Assembly: GCF_008271805.1 (NCBI RefSeq)
Contig: NZ_VSRY01000015.1
Location: forward strand, 40,052-104,051
Length of the DNA: 64,000 nucleotides
Source: Streptomyces sp. TRM49041
Lineage (GTDB): Bacteria; Actinomycetota; Actinomycetes; Streptomycetales; Streptomycetaceae
Direction of reading: 5' to 3'
A program made the translations under genes and the position numbers. Below are positions 8,089 through 16,264 of the stretch, piece by piece. The notes below the pieces were generated by a model. It did no database searches. It was not told the origin of the DNA and saw nothing but the letters and a program-made list of their open reading frames with translations. Each line of letters opens with the position of its first letter. Position 1 is the first letter of the stretch.

Positions 8089-9420
8089 ATGACCATCCCC
8101 CTCCTGCTGCTCTGCGCGGCATTCCTTCTGATCCTCGCCAACGGCTTCTTCGTGGCGGCCGAGTTCGGCCTCGTCACAGTGGAGCGGGCCGACGCCGAAC
8201 GCGCCGCCGCCGACGGCGACCGACGGGCCCGTACCGTCGTCAAGGCCCTGCGGGAACTGTCCTTCCAGCTCTCCGGCACCCAGCTGGGCATCACCCTCAC
8301 CTCGCTCGTCGTCGGCATGCTCGCCGAACCGGCCCTCGCCCGGCTCCTGAACGGACCGCTCACCGCGACCGGACTGCCCGCCGGTGCCGTCCCCGGCGTC
8401 GCCGTGGCCATCGGCATGCTCGCCGCGTCCGCCGTACAGATGGTGATCGGCGAACTCGTCCCCAAGAACTGGGCGGTGTCACGGCCACTCCAGGTGGCAC
8501 GGTTCGTGGCGGGCCCCCAGTACGCGTTCTCGTCCGTCTTCCGCCCGATGATCGCGCTGCTGAACACGGTCGCCAACCGCCTGGTGCGCCTCCTGGGCGT
8601 CGAGCCCACCGAGGAGCTGGCCTCCGCCCGTACCCCCGGCGAACTGGTCGCCCTCGCCCGGCACTCGGCGCGGGCGGGCGCCCTCGAACAGGACACCGCG
8701 GACCTCTTCGTACGGACCCTCTCCCTCGGCGGACTCACGGCACAGCACGTCATGACGCCCCGGGTGAAGGTCAGCGCCCTCCAGTCGGACGCGACCGCCG
8801 CGGACGTCCTCAACCTGACCCGCGCGACGGGCCTGTCCCGCTTCCCGGTGTACCGCGAACGCATCGACGAGATCGTCGGCATGGTCCATCTGAAGGACGC
8901 CCTCGCGGTCCCCGCGCGGGACCGCCTGCGCACCCGGGTGGCACGTATCGCCGTCCCGCCGCTGCTCGTCCCCGAGACCCTGCCGGCCCAGGCACTTCTG
9001 GAGCGGCTGCGCAGCGAACAGCCCATCGCCGTCGTCGTCGACGAATACGGCGGTACGGCGGGTGTGGTCACCCTGGAGGACATCGTCGAGGAACTCGTCG
9101 GAGAGGTGCGCGACGAGCACGACGCGGCAGGGGAGGAGGAGCCCGAACTCGCCGCCGTCGCAGTGGAGGACGGCCACCCGGCCTGGGACGCCGACGGCAG
9201 CTGCCGCGTCCACGAGCTGAAACGCATAGGTCTGGAGGTGCCCGAAGGCCCGTACGAGACCGTCGCCGGGCTCGTCGCCGACCTGCTGGGCCGCATCCCC
9301 GCCCCCGGCGACCACGCCGAGCTGCCGGGCTGGCGCCTCTCCGTGCGCCAGGTGGACCGCTACCGCGCCGAGCGCGTGCGTCTGGTCCGTACCGCGGATG
9401 TCGCGGAGGCGGCCCGGTGA
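8089..9420 (+). CDS. CNNM/HlyC-type DUF21-CBS-CorC membrane protein
   Basis: A 443-residue protein of the CNNM/CorC ('hemolysin') family, implicated in divalent cation, chiefly Mg2+, efflux or homeostasis. The N-terminal DUF21 domain (about residues 1-190) has four membrane segments and the LANGFFVAAEFGLVTVER motif. A CBS pair follows (VMTPRVKVSAL, FPVYRERIDEIVGMVHLKD, VVVDEYGGTAGVVTLEDIVEE). The C-terminal CorC/HlyC domain (about 355-440) contains the DGSCRVHEL and TVAGLVADLLGRIP segments. GGAGG precedes the ATG. The next gene is a shorter paralogue overlapping it by four bases, so they are translated as a pair and may form a heteromer. Confidence 0.88.
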   Translation: MTIPLLLLCAAFLLILANGFFVAAEFGLVTVERADAERAAADGDRRARTVVKALRELSFQLSGTQLGITLTSLVVGMLAEPALARLLNGPLTATGLPAGAVPGVAVAIGMLAASAVQMVIGELVPKNWAVSRPLQVARFVAGPQYAFSSVFRPMIALLNTVANRLVRLLGVEPTEELASARTPGELVALARHSARAGALEQDTADLFVRTLSLGGLTAQHVMTPRVKVSALQSDATAADVLNLTRATGLSRFPVYRERIDEIVGMVHLKDALAVPARDRLRTRVARIAVPPLLVPETLPAQALLERLRSEQPIAVVVDEYGGTAGVVTLEDIVEELVGEVRDEHDAAGEEEPELAAVAVEDGHPAWDADGSCRVHELKRIGLEVPEGPYETVAGLVADLLGRIPAPGDHAELPGWRLSVRQVDRYRAERVRLVRTADVAEAAR

Positions 9421-10460
9421 ACGCCCTCCAACTCCTCTTGGCCGCCCTTCTGGTCCTCGCGAACGGCTTCTTCGTGGGCGCGGAGTTCGCTCTGGTCTCC
9501 GTCCGCCGCAGCCAGATCGAGCAGCTCGGCTCCAAGCGGGCCCGCAGGGTCCTGCACGGCCTGGAGAACCTTCCGCAGATGATGGCCGCCGCGCAGTTCG
9601 GCATCACGGTCTGCTCCCTCACACTGGGCGCCGTCGCCGAACCCACGGTGGCGCGACTCCTGGAGCCGCTCTTCCACGCCGTCCACCTCCCCGAGGGCCT
9701 CGTCCACCCCCTCGGCTACGTCATCGCCCTGGCCGCGGTCGTCTTCCTGCACCTAGTGGTGGGCGAGATGGTCCCGAAGAACCTGGCGATGGCGGCACCC
9801 GAGAAGACGGCGCTGTGGCTGAGCCCGGCGCTGGTCGGATTCGCGCGGCTGTGCGTACCGGTGACGAGGGCGCTGGGGGCCTGCGCGAACGGGATCCTCA
9901 AGGCATTCGGCGTGGAACCGAAGGACGAGGTGGAGGCCGTCTTCACCAGCGAGCAGCTGAACCGCCTCGTCGAGGACGCCGGCCAGGCCGGGCTGCTGGC
10001 CCCCGCCGAGCGGGAGCGCCTGGGAGACGCCCTGGAACTGGGCACCCGGCCGGTCCGTGACGTGGTGATCCCCGGCACGGCCCTGGTGACGGTGCCCCCG
10101 TCGGTCACCCCGGCCCAGATCGAGGACCTGACCGTGCGCACGGGCTACTCCCGCTTCCCGATCCTCGCGGAAGGCGGCGGCGCGTTCCTGGGCTTCCTGC
10201 ACGTCAAGGACGTCCTCGACATGGAGGACCCGGACCGCGCGGTCCCCCAGCACATCTGGCGCCCCATGGCCACCCTGCGCGCCGAACTCCCCCTGGACGA
10301 CGCGCTGACGGTCCTCCGCCGGGCGGCGACCCACCTGGCGCAGGTCGCGGACGCGTCGGGCAGGGTACTGGGCCTGGTCGCCCTTGAGGACATGCTGGAA
10401 ATGCTGGTGGGCGAGGTCCGAGACCCCTCCCACCGCCACCCGGAGACCCTCCAGGTGTAG
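9417..10460 (+). CDS. DUF21-CBS membrane protein, short paralogue
   Basis: Paralogue of the upstream gene, 347 residues. The DUF21 domain (LLAALLVLANGFFVGAEFAL, then VGEMVPKNLAMAAPEK) and one CBS pair (VRDVVIPGTALVTVPPS, FLGFLHVKDVLDM, LGLVALEDMLEMLVGEV) are present, but the C-terminal CorC/HlyC domain of its neighbour is missing. The GTG start overlaps the preceding stop (GTGA), and no other start gives the conserved membrane segment. Tandem long/short pairs of this family are common in actinobacteria. Transport of Mg2+ or another divalent cation is a family inference. Confidence 0.87.
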   Translation: MNALQLLLAALLVLANGFFVGAEFALVSVRRSQIEQLGSKRARRVLHGLENLPQMMAAAQFGITVCSLTLGAVAEPTVARLLEPLFHAVHLPEGLVHPLGYVIALAAVVFLHLVVGEMVPKNLAMAAPEKTALWLSPALVGFARLCVPVTRALGACANGILKAFGVEPKDEVEAVFTSEQLNRLVEDAGQAGLLAPAERERLGDALELGTRPVRDVVIPGTALVTVPPSVTPAQIEDLTVRTGYSRFPILAEGGGAFLGFLHVKDVLDMEDPDRAVPQHIWRPMATLRAELPLDDALTVLRRAATHLAQVADASGRVLGLVALEDMLEMLVGEVRDPSHRHPETLQV

Positions 10461-10470
10461 GTACCCCGGC

Positions 10471-10518
10471 CCGCGGTCGCCCATGACGGCACCGGCCACG
10501 CCGGGGAGGGCACCGCGG
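10471..10518. terminator. Terminator-like hairpin between convergent genes
   Basis: CCGCGGT (10471-10477) pairs with ACCGCGG (10512-10518) and, after a one-base bulge, GCCC (10479-10482) pairs with GGGC (10508-10511). It occupies the 63-bp gap between the plus-strand CBS gene and the minus-strand AAA gene. No U tract, as is usual in this genus. Confidence 0.45.
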
Positions 10519-10523
10519 CAGGG

Positions 10524-12494
10524 TCAGTACCCCGTCGGCGGCGGCTCCTGCGGCCCCCGGGTACTGGGCCCACGGCCCGAGAGGACCTCGCCGTACGCCT
10601 GCATCAGGTCCGGCAGCCGCAGCGTCGAGAGGTCCTCGCGGGTCGGCGTGCCCGTGTACCCGGAAAGCCTCAGGTCCCGGTACGCGCACGACTTCTCGTA
10701 CAGCGTCCGCAGGAACCGTCCGTTGCCCAGCTCGTCGATCCACCCCTGGTCCACCACATGCCCGCTGATCGAGCGCAGCTCGTCCAGGGACTCCTCGTCC
10801 CACATGTCCCCGTCCGCCGCCGCCAGGACCTTCCCGATCTCCGTCAGCTCCAGCGGCCGGTACGACGGGAAGTCCACCCGGGTGGTGAAGCGGGACGACA
10901 GCCCGGGGTTCGCCGCCAGCAGCCGGTCCATGCCCTCCGGGTAGCCGGCGAGGATCACCACCAGATGGTCCCGGTTGTCCTCGGCGCGCTTCAGCAGGAC
11001 CTGCAGGGCCTCGTCCCCGTACGCGTCGCCCTTGCTGTAGCCCGAGTTGGACAGCGAGTACGCCTCGTCGACGAACAGCACCCCGCCCAGCGCCGAGTCG
11101 ATCAGCTCGTTCGCCTTCACCGCGGTCTGGCCCAGAAACTCACCCACCAGATCCGCCCGCTGTGCCTCGACCAGATGGTCGCCTCCGAGCAGCCCGAGCG
11201 CGTAGAACACCCGCCCAAGAATCCGCGCGACAGTGGTCTTCCCGGTGCCGGAGGGACCGGAGAAGACAAAGTGACGTTTCGGCGGCTGTACGGGCAGCCC
11301 CTGCGCCGCGCGCAGCCGTGCCATCTCCAGCTGTGCCGACAGTGCCTTGACCTGGCGCTTCACCGGCTCCAGACCGACCATCCGCTCCAGCTCCGCCAGG
11401 GCCTCGGCGAGGAGCGCCGGGTCGGTGGGGCTCGTCGGGAAGGGCGGGGCAGCCGGCCGCCCGGGCACTCCGCCGGCCGCCTTCTCGCGCGCCCCGCCGG
11501 GCGGTACGGGCGCGGCGGGAGGGCCGGAGCCGGCCGGGCCTCCGCCCAGTCCGGCGCCCCCGGGGACGGAGCCTGCGCCGGCCCCCGGAGCGGCCTGCGA
11601 GGGGATCTCCGGGCCCGGCCCCTCCTGCCCGTCCACCCCCGCGTCCAGCACGTCCGTGCCGCCGTCGGTCCCGGCGCCCGCGAGGGACACCGCGGCCAGC
11701 CCGGCGGCCTCGTCCGCCGTACCGTCGAATCCGTCGTACTCGGCGATCGCCGCCAGCCGCGCCGCGGTGTCCATGAACGCCGGGTCCACCCGGTGCACCG
11801 CCCGGTACAGGGGCAGGGCGGCGGCGGTGCGCCCGGTGCCCTCATGTGCCCGCGCCAGCCAGTAGCGCAGCTCCTTGCGCTGCGGCTGCTCGCTGCGGCA
11901 CCGCATCAGCGCGGCGGACAGCAGCGGCTCCGCCTGCCCGTACATCTCCAGCCGCACCCGCGCCATGCCGCCGAACAGCCCGGCCTCGATCCCGAGGAGC
12001 GGGTCGTCGACGAGCGGCTCCGTGTGCCGTACGAGCTGGTCCCAGTCCTTGACCAGGTACGCCCGGCAGGCGTGCAGGAACCGCACCTGCGGGTCGGTGT
12101 CCACGGGCGGCAGCCCCGCCAGCGCCCGGTCGAGCTCGGGCACATGGCGGCCGTCCAGCCAGTGCGAGGCGTGCGCCAGCAGGAGATCGCGCGCGCTCTC
12201 CAGCACCGGCTGCACCCACCAGCCCAGCCAGTACCAGGAGTTCAGCGTCCGCCGGTGCCGCGCCCGCTGCTCACCGAACCGGTCGCGGTGGTGGTACATG
12301 CGCAGCAGCGCGGTGGTCGTGTCGACCCGCAGGGCGTGCAGCCCGAGCCAGGCGTCGGCCATGCCGGGGTCGATCCGCACAGCCGCCCGGAACTCCTCCT
12401 CGGCCTGCGGATACGCGCCCATGGTGTACGCGTCCACGCCGCGCAGCCAGGCGAGGTCGGCCGGGGCCTGTGTGCCCTGCGTGCCGATGTCCAT
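10524..12494 (-). CDS. CbxX/EccA-like AAA ATPase with TPR-like N-terminus
   Basis: A 656-residue AAA+ ATPase of the CbxX/CfqX class, to which EccA of type VII secretion belongs. The N-terminal half (about residues 1-270) is a TPR-like helical array (AYPQAEEEFRAAVRIDPGMA). A Gly/Pro/Ala linker of about 100 residues follows, then the AAA module. That module has the P-loop GPSGTGKTT with K419, Walker B LFVDEAYSL, sensor-type ILAGYPEGMDRLL, and the arginine region GLSSRF. No WXG100, EccB-E or mycosin gene is nearby, so a type VII role is not supported by context; a general remodelling ATPase is equally possible. I chose the ATG at 12494, with GGGG 6 nt upstream, over an ATG 33 codons earlier that lacks conserved sequence. 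Confidence 0.85.
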   Translation of the reverse strand: MDIGTQGTQAPADLAWLRGVDAYTMGAYPQAEEEFRAAVRIDPGMADAWLGLHALRVDTTTALLRMYHHRDRFGEQRARHRRTLNSWYWLGWWVQPVLESARDLLLAHASHWLDGRHVPELDRALAGLPPVDTDPQVRFLHACRAYLVKDWDQLVRHTEPLVDDPLLGIEAGLFGGMARVRLEMYGQAEPLLSAALMRCRSEQPQRKELRYWLARAHEGTGRTAAALPLYRAVHRVDPAFMDTAARLAAIAEYDGFDGTADEAAGLAAVSLAGAGTDGGTDVLDAGVDGQEGPGPEIPSQAAPGAGAGSVPGGAGLGGGPAGSGPPAAPVPPGGAREKAAGGVPGRPAAPPFPTSPTDPALLAEALAELERMVGLEPVKRQVKALSAQLEMARLRAAQGLPVQPPKRHFVFSGPSGTGKTTVARILGRVFYALGLLGGDHLVEAQRADLVGEFLGQTAVKANELIDSALGGVLFVDEAYSLSNSGYSKGDAYGDEALQVLLKRAEDNRDHLVVILAGYPEGMDRLLAANPGLSSRFTTRVDFPSYRPLELTEIGKVLAAADGDMWDEESLDELRSISGHVVDQGWIDELGNGRFLRTLYEKSCAYRDLRLSGYTGTPTREDLSTLRLPDLMQAYGEVLSGRGPSTRGPQEPPPTGY

Positions 12495-12737
12495 CGGGTC
12501 CCCCACAACACGTGTCCCCGGAGCCGTCCCGCCGGGCGGGCGCCCGCCGGAAGCATTCCCAATCGCCTTTTCTTGGACGGGTATTGACCGCACCGGGTGG
12601 CATCGTACCTGCGCAGAAGGTGTGCGACTAAGGGCGCAACCAGCGCTCGGGGAGCGCTCGCGGGGGCGCTGACGGCGGTGACCCAGGGTGAGCGTCGACT
12701 GGTCGAGCGGCGCGGGGGGAGGGGGTGAAGGGCAGAA

Positions 12738-12775
12738 CGAAGCCCCCGATCACGGGGGAACAACCGGGGGCTTCG
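12738..12775 (-). terminator. Terminator with two competing stems
   Basis: CGAAGCCCCCG (12738-12748) pairs perfectly with CGGGGGCTTCG (12765-12775). The inner copy CCCCCG ATCA CGGGGG (12743-12758) can form a second, mutually exclusive 6-bp hairpin. On the minus strand it follows the uridine-kinase-like gene by 125 nt and precedes the AAA gene, so it is most simply a terminator for the former. The rest of 12495-12900 shows no gene. Confidence 0.55.
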
Positions 12776-12900
12776 CGTCTGCGGCGACTCCGAAAAGCCG
12801 CACATTGAGAACGTAAGACCTGTACGGCTCGTCGGTCAAGCGAAGTTGAGGCAGTCTGAGCGGCTGATTTCCGACCGCTCCGTACAGCCGTCCACCATCG

Positions 12901-13545
12901 TCACGTTGTGTGACGGATTGGCTCCTCATCCGCTGTCGGGGGGTGCCTCGGGAGCCACACGTACCCCTCGCGGCACTCACGTATCAGCGTGTCGGCGAAG
13001 GGCAGGGACGGGTCATGAGCGAAATGGCGGGTCTCCGCCACTGTCCATCCGTCCCAGAAGGCGGATTGCGCAGGTCCGTCCCGGTGCCGGCCCCTGCGCC
13101 AGGACGCCTCCGGAGCGCGCTCCATCCAGAGGAGTCGTGCCAGGTGGGGGCGGAGGGCGCGGCGTCCGGCACCGACGCCCTCGACCAGGACGACCGGTGC
13201 GGGCGGCAGTCGCCTCGGCGGTCCGAACCGACGGGAAATCCAGTCGTACGGGTGATACTCCGCCGCCTCGCCGCGTCTCAGCGGATCGAGCACCTGCTGC
13301 CGGAGACGGCCCGTCCACGCGAAGAGCTCGTCGTGCGTGGCGAGGTCGTCGAGGTGGAGGACCGGCGCACCGCCGAGGGCCGCCGCGAGCCGCGCGGCGA
13401 ACGTCGACTTGCCGGACCCGGCGTGCCCGTCGACGGCCACGAGCCGGACGGGCCCGCAGGACGGCGGCAGCGCCCGCAGTTCGGCGGCGAGCGCGTCCAG
13501 GCCGGCCGGGCGGGCGGGACCGGGCGCGGGGGCTCCGTCGGACAT
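12901..13545 (-). CDS. Uridine-kinase-like P-loop protein
   Basis: A 214-residue P-loop NTPase resembling uridine kinase/phosphoribulokinase proteins of actinobacteria. The Walker A motif GHAGSGKST has K46. The downstream HLDDLATHDELFAW and HPYDWISRRFGPP segments fit the acidic substrate site of these kinases, and VVLVEGVGAGRRAL is the Walker B-like strand. These actinobacterial homologues are usually annotated as uridine kinases, but their substrate is not established. Start ATG at 13545, no strong ribosome site seen. Divergent from the C39 peptidase gene. Confidence 0.75.
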   Translation of the reverse strand: MSDGAPAPGPARPAGLDALAAELRALPPSCGPVRLVAVDGHAGSGKSTFAARLAAALGGAPVLHLDDLATHDELFAWTGRLRQQVLDPLRRGEAAEYHPYDWISRRFGPPRRLPPAPVVLVEGVGAGRRALRPHLARLLWMERAPEASWRRGRHRDGPAQSAFWDGWTVAETRHFAHDPSLPFADTLIRECREGYVWLPRHPPTADEEPIRHTT

Positions 13546-13714
13546 GCCGCCACCCTACAGAGGCCGCCACGGCGCGGCCGGAGGGCGGTTGTCCGGCGAC
13601 GCGGCGCGGATTGCCTGGCGGAGCGGGGGTCCGCCAGCGATAGTGGGCGCGCGCCGACATCGTTACGTGATCGACTCGTGCCGACCGCAGCCGACCCGAC
13701 AGGGGGATCCCCGT

Positions 13715-15115
13715 ATGCCCGACGCCACCTCGCGCAGAACCGTGCTCGCCGCGGCCCTCGCCACGGCGGGCGCCACCGCCGCCACCGTCGTCGCTTCCGC
13801 GAACCCGGCCACCGCGGCGGCCAAGGCTTCCGCGCCACCGCCCGCCGACCCGGCCGCGGAGCCGCCCACCGCCGTCACCGGCCGCCCGCAGGTCGACAAC
13901 CGCTTCTGGGCCTCGTGCGCCGACTGGAGCCACGGCACGGCCGACGGCGTACGGGCCGTGGCGGGCAGCCGCCCCGGCCTGGCGATCGACGCCCCGTCGG
14001 GCCGTGCCGACTACACCGACCCGCACACCGGCCGTACGGCCTCCTGGGAGTACGCCACCTGGACCTCGCCCCGGCACACTCCGGCCGTCCCGGCGACAGA
14101 GGTGATCGCGTCCTGGAACGCCGACACGCCCGCCGGGACCTGGATCACCGTGGAGCTGTCCTGCCGCTACTCGGACGGCACCGACACACCCTGGTACGTG
14201 ATGGGCCGCTGGGCGGCGGGTGACGGTGACATCCGGCGCACCTCGGTCGACGGCCAGAGCGACGGCAGGAGCAGCGTCTGGACCGACACCCTGGCGGTCC
14301 GGGACGCGGCGAGCGGCCTGCGCCTGGCGTCCTACCGGCTGCGCCTGACCCTCCACCGGGCCCCCGGCAGTCGCCGTACGCCCACCGTGTGGCGGCTCGG
14401 CGCGATGGCCTCGGACGTTCCGGACCGCTTCACCGTCCCCGCCTCCGAGCCCCGCGTGGCCCGCGAGCTGATCGTCCCGCGCTACTCGCAGAACACCCAC
14501 ATCGGCCGGTACCCGGAGTACGACAACGGCGGCGAGGCATGGTGCAGCCCCACCTCCTCGCAGATGATCGTCGAGTACTGGGGCCGCCGCCCCACCGCCG
14601 CGGAACTGGCCTGGGTGAAACCGGAGTACGCCGATCCGCAGGTCTGCCACGCGGCCCGCTTCACCTACGACAGCCAGTACGAGGGCTGCGGCAACTGGCC
14701 CTTCAACGCCGCCTACGCCGCCACCTACGACGACCTGAACGCCGTCGTGACCCGACTGCACTCGCTCACCGACCTGGAGACGCTCATCGAGGCGGGTATC
14801 CCGGCGATCACGTCCCAGTCGTTCCTGGAGGGGGAGCTGACGGGCGCGGGCTACGGCACCGCCGGGCACCTGATGACCGTGATCGGGTTCACCGCCGAGG
14901 GCGACGTCGTCGCCAACGACCCCGCGTCCCCGACCAACCAGGCCGTCCGCCGCGTCTACCGGCGGCGCGAGTGGGAGAACATCTGGCTGCGTACGAAGAG
15001 GTACGACGCAAACGGCAAGGTCAGAAGCGGTACGGGGGGCGTCTGCTACATCTTCTGGCCGGTCAAGCCAGCACCGAGCCAGCACCGCGTGTTGCGGTCG
15101 CTCGGCCTGCTGTGA
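13715..15115 (+). CDS. Tat-exported C39-like cysteine peptidase
   Basis: A 466-residue secreted protein. The N-terminus SRRTVLAAALATAGATAA carries twin arginines and a hydrophobic stretch, a Tat signal. A central beta-rich domain (about 60-250) precedes a Peptidase_C39_2 domain with the catalytic triad visible: C277 (AWCSPTSSQM), H385 (GHLMTVIGF) and D402 (ANDPA). Start ATG at 13715 follows AGGGGGAT. Unusually, the last 46 codons begin at an 18-bp sequence (14974-14991) that recurs at 18188, in front of another C39-type 3' end of the same length. The tail after the repeat is visibly less GC-rich at third positions than the rest, consistent with a 3' end supplied by an integrating element. Enzymatic substrate unknown. 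Confidence 0.85.
   Translation: MPDATSRRTVLAAALATAGATAATVVASANPATAAAKASAPPPADPAAEPPTAVTGRPQVDNRFWASCADWSHGTADGVRAVAGSRPGLAIDAPSGRADYTDPHTGRTASWEYATWTSPRHTPAVPATEVIASWNADTPAGTWITVELSCRYSDGTDTPWYVMGRWAAGDGDIRRTSVDGQSDGRSSVWTDTLAVRDAASGLRLASYRLRLTLHRAPGSRRTPTVWRLGAMASDVPDRFTVPASEPRVARELIVPRYSQNTHIGRYPEYDNGGEAWCSPTSSQMIVEYWGRRPTAAELAWVKPEYADPQVCHAARFTYDSQYEGCGNWPFNAAYAATYDDLNAVVTRLHSLTDLETLIEAGIPAITSQSFLEGELTGAGYGTAGHLMTVIGFTAEGDVVANDPASPTNQAVRRVYRRREWENIWLRTKRYDANGKVRSGTGGVCYIFWPVKPAPSQHRVLRSLGLL
14974..14991 (+). repeat. Left copy of 18-bp direct repeat, attachment-site candidate
   Basis: GGAGAACATCTGGCTGCG, within the C39 peptidase gene, 46 codons (including stop) before its end. Identical to 18188-18205. 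After it the two copies diverge but remain homologous at protein level (roughly 25 of 46 residues by eye). Confidence 0.7.
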
Positions 15116-15536
15116 GCATATACGGCCCCACGGCCGCCTCCACGACCTGACGGCAGCGCTCCCGGCCGTCCTGCGTGAGGTGGTCATAGCGGTCCACCGT
15201 GACCTTGATCGAACGATGTCCGAGCCAGCGAGACACTTCGTGAACGGACACACCGTTCGTCAGAGCCGCGCTGGTCCATTTGCGACGCAAGTCGTGCGGC
15301 TTGTATGCGGGCAGATCGAGTCGCCTGATGGCACGGTCCCACGACTTGCGCAGAAGATCGGGATACGGCAATCCGCCGCTTGCATTGCGGACCGGAAGTC
15401 GATCGATGAACGGCTCAAGGGAAGCGGGTACGGGTATATCTCGCCACTCGCCCACTTTCCGATGCTTCAGCGGGGCGTATTTCGGCGTGTACTTCCCGGA
15501 GGCGTCCTTGCAGCGAATCAGGTGGTGTTGAGGGCC
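15063..15536 (-). pseudogene. Tyrosine recombinase (integrase), C-terminal fragment
   Basis: About 157 residues of the catalytic domain of a phage/plasmid-type tyrosine recombinase. The box-II signature is clear: HDLRR (His-x-x-Arg) followed by the hydrophobic helix, WLGHRSIKVTVDRY with the second His and the nucleophilic Tyr. The N-terminal arm-binding and core-binding domains and the first catalytic Arg region are missing, so it cannot be active alone. The frame is lost around 15536-15554, where an asparaginase remnant begins on the other strand. Its 3' end overlaps the end of the C39 peptidase gene by 53 bp, right beside the left 18-bp repeat. Confidence 0.85.
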
Positions 15537-15571
15537 GCCCCTTCCCGGCGCCAACGTGCGTACAAGACCTC

Positions 15572-15778
15572 GATGATGAGCCTGTCTTCGGCAACGGCCC
15601 CGTCCTGTCCGACGGGTACGGCTTCCCCGGCTCCGAGAAGGACCTCCTCGGCCGCGGGCTCATCGGCGCCGGAGGCCTCGGCCCGTACCAGGCGCGGCTC
15701 CTGCTGCGCGCCCTGCTCGGCCAGGGCGCCGACGGGGCGGCGGTCCGCGAGACCTTCACCACCGCCTCCGCCCGCTGA
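15572..15778 (+). pseudogene. L-asparaginase-type C-terminal fragment
   Basis: In this frame the sequence reads GNGPVLSDGYGFPGSEKDLL, then GLIGAGGLGPYQARLLLRAL and GADGAAVRETF before a TGA. This matches the last 65 or so residues of type-II-like bacterial asparaginases (small second domain: 'GLI.AG.L.P.KAR.LL...L'). No start, no catalytic threonines and no N-terminal 250 residues are present. The left edge abuts the broken integrase, so a deletion probably fused the two. The exact left boundary is uncertain. Confidence 0.65.
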
Positions 15779-15805
15779 TCCCACCTCGTCAGGAGACACC
15801 CGCAC

Positions 15806-16264
15806 ATGCGTGCTCACGAGCTGACCGTCGGCCGTACCTTCGGCGTCACCTTCGACCACGGGGAGGACTTCTTCGAGGCGCTGTCCACCTTCTGCCGGGA
15901 CAACGGTGTACGCCAGGGCTACATCCCCTCGTTCATCGGAGCCTTCGCGGAGGCCGAGATCGTGGGCGCCTGCGAGAAGCTCGCAGACCCGGACGCACCG
16001 GTCTGGGCGAAGACGTACGTCACCAACGTCGAGGCGTTCGGCGCGGGCACGCTCGCCCACGACCCGGCCACCGGCGGGATACTCCCGCACATCCACGTCT
16101 CCGCCGGCCTGAAGGCCCAGTCGGCTGACGGCAGGACGAGCCACCTCCTCAGCGCCAAGGTCCAGTTCCTCAGCGAACTGCTGATCGTGGAGGTCACATC
16201 GCCCACGATGACCCGGCCTCGGAACCCCGACCTCTACGACGTTCCGCTGCTCACGTTCGGCTGA
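15806..16264 (+). CDS. PCC/DUF296-domain protein
   Basis: A 152-residue single-domain protein of the PCC (plants and prokaryotes conserved, DUF296) family. The fold's usual signatures are present: a start resembling GEDFFEALSTFCRDNGV, the acidic EAEI strand, and the metal-site-like ILPHIHVSAG with two His. The sequence ends in a beta strand with LIVEV. The family forms trimers; its bacterial function is unsettled, and plant relatives carry AT-hooks that are absent here. AGGAG lies 12 nt before the ATG. It overlaps the next, convergent gene by 14 bp. Lies inside the inferred integrated segment. Confidence 0.75.
   Translation: MRAHELTVGRTFGVTFDHGEDFFEALSTFCRDNGVRQGYIPSFIGAFAEAEIVGACEKLADPDAPVWAKTYVTNVEAFGAGTLAHDPATGGILPHIHVSAGLKAQSADGRTSHLLSAKVQFLSELLIVEVTSPTMTRPRNPDLYDVPLLTFG

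Noticed and set aside
10524..12494. Type VII secretion locus around the EccA-like ATPase
   Set aside because: No WXG100, EccB-E or mycosin genes occur nearby in the window.
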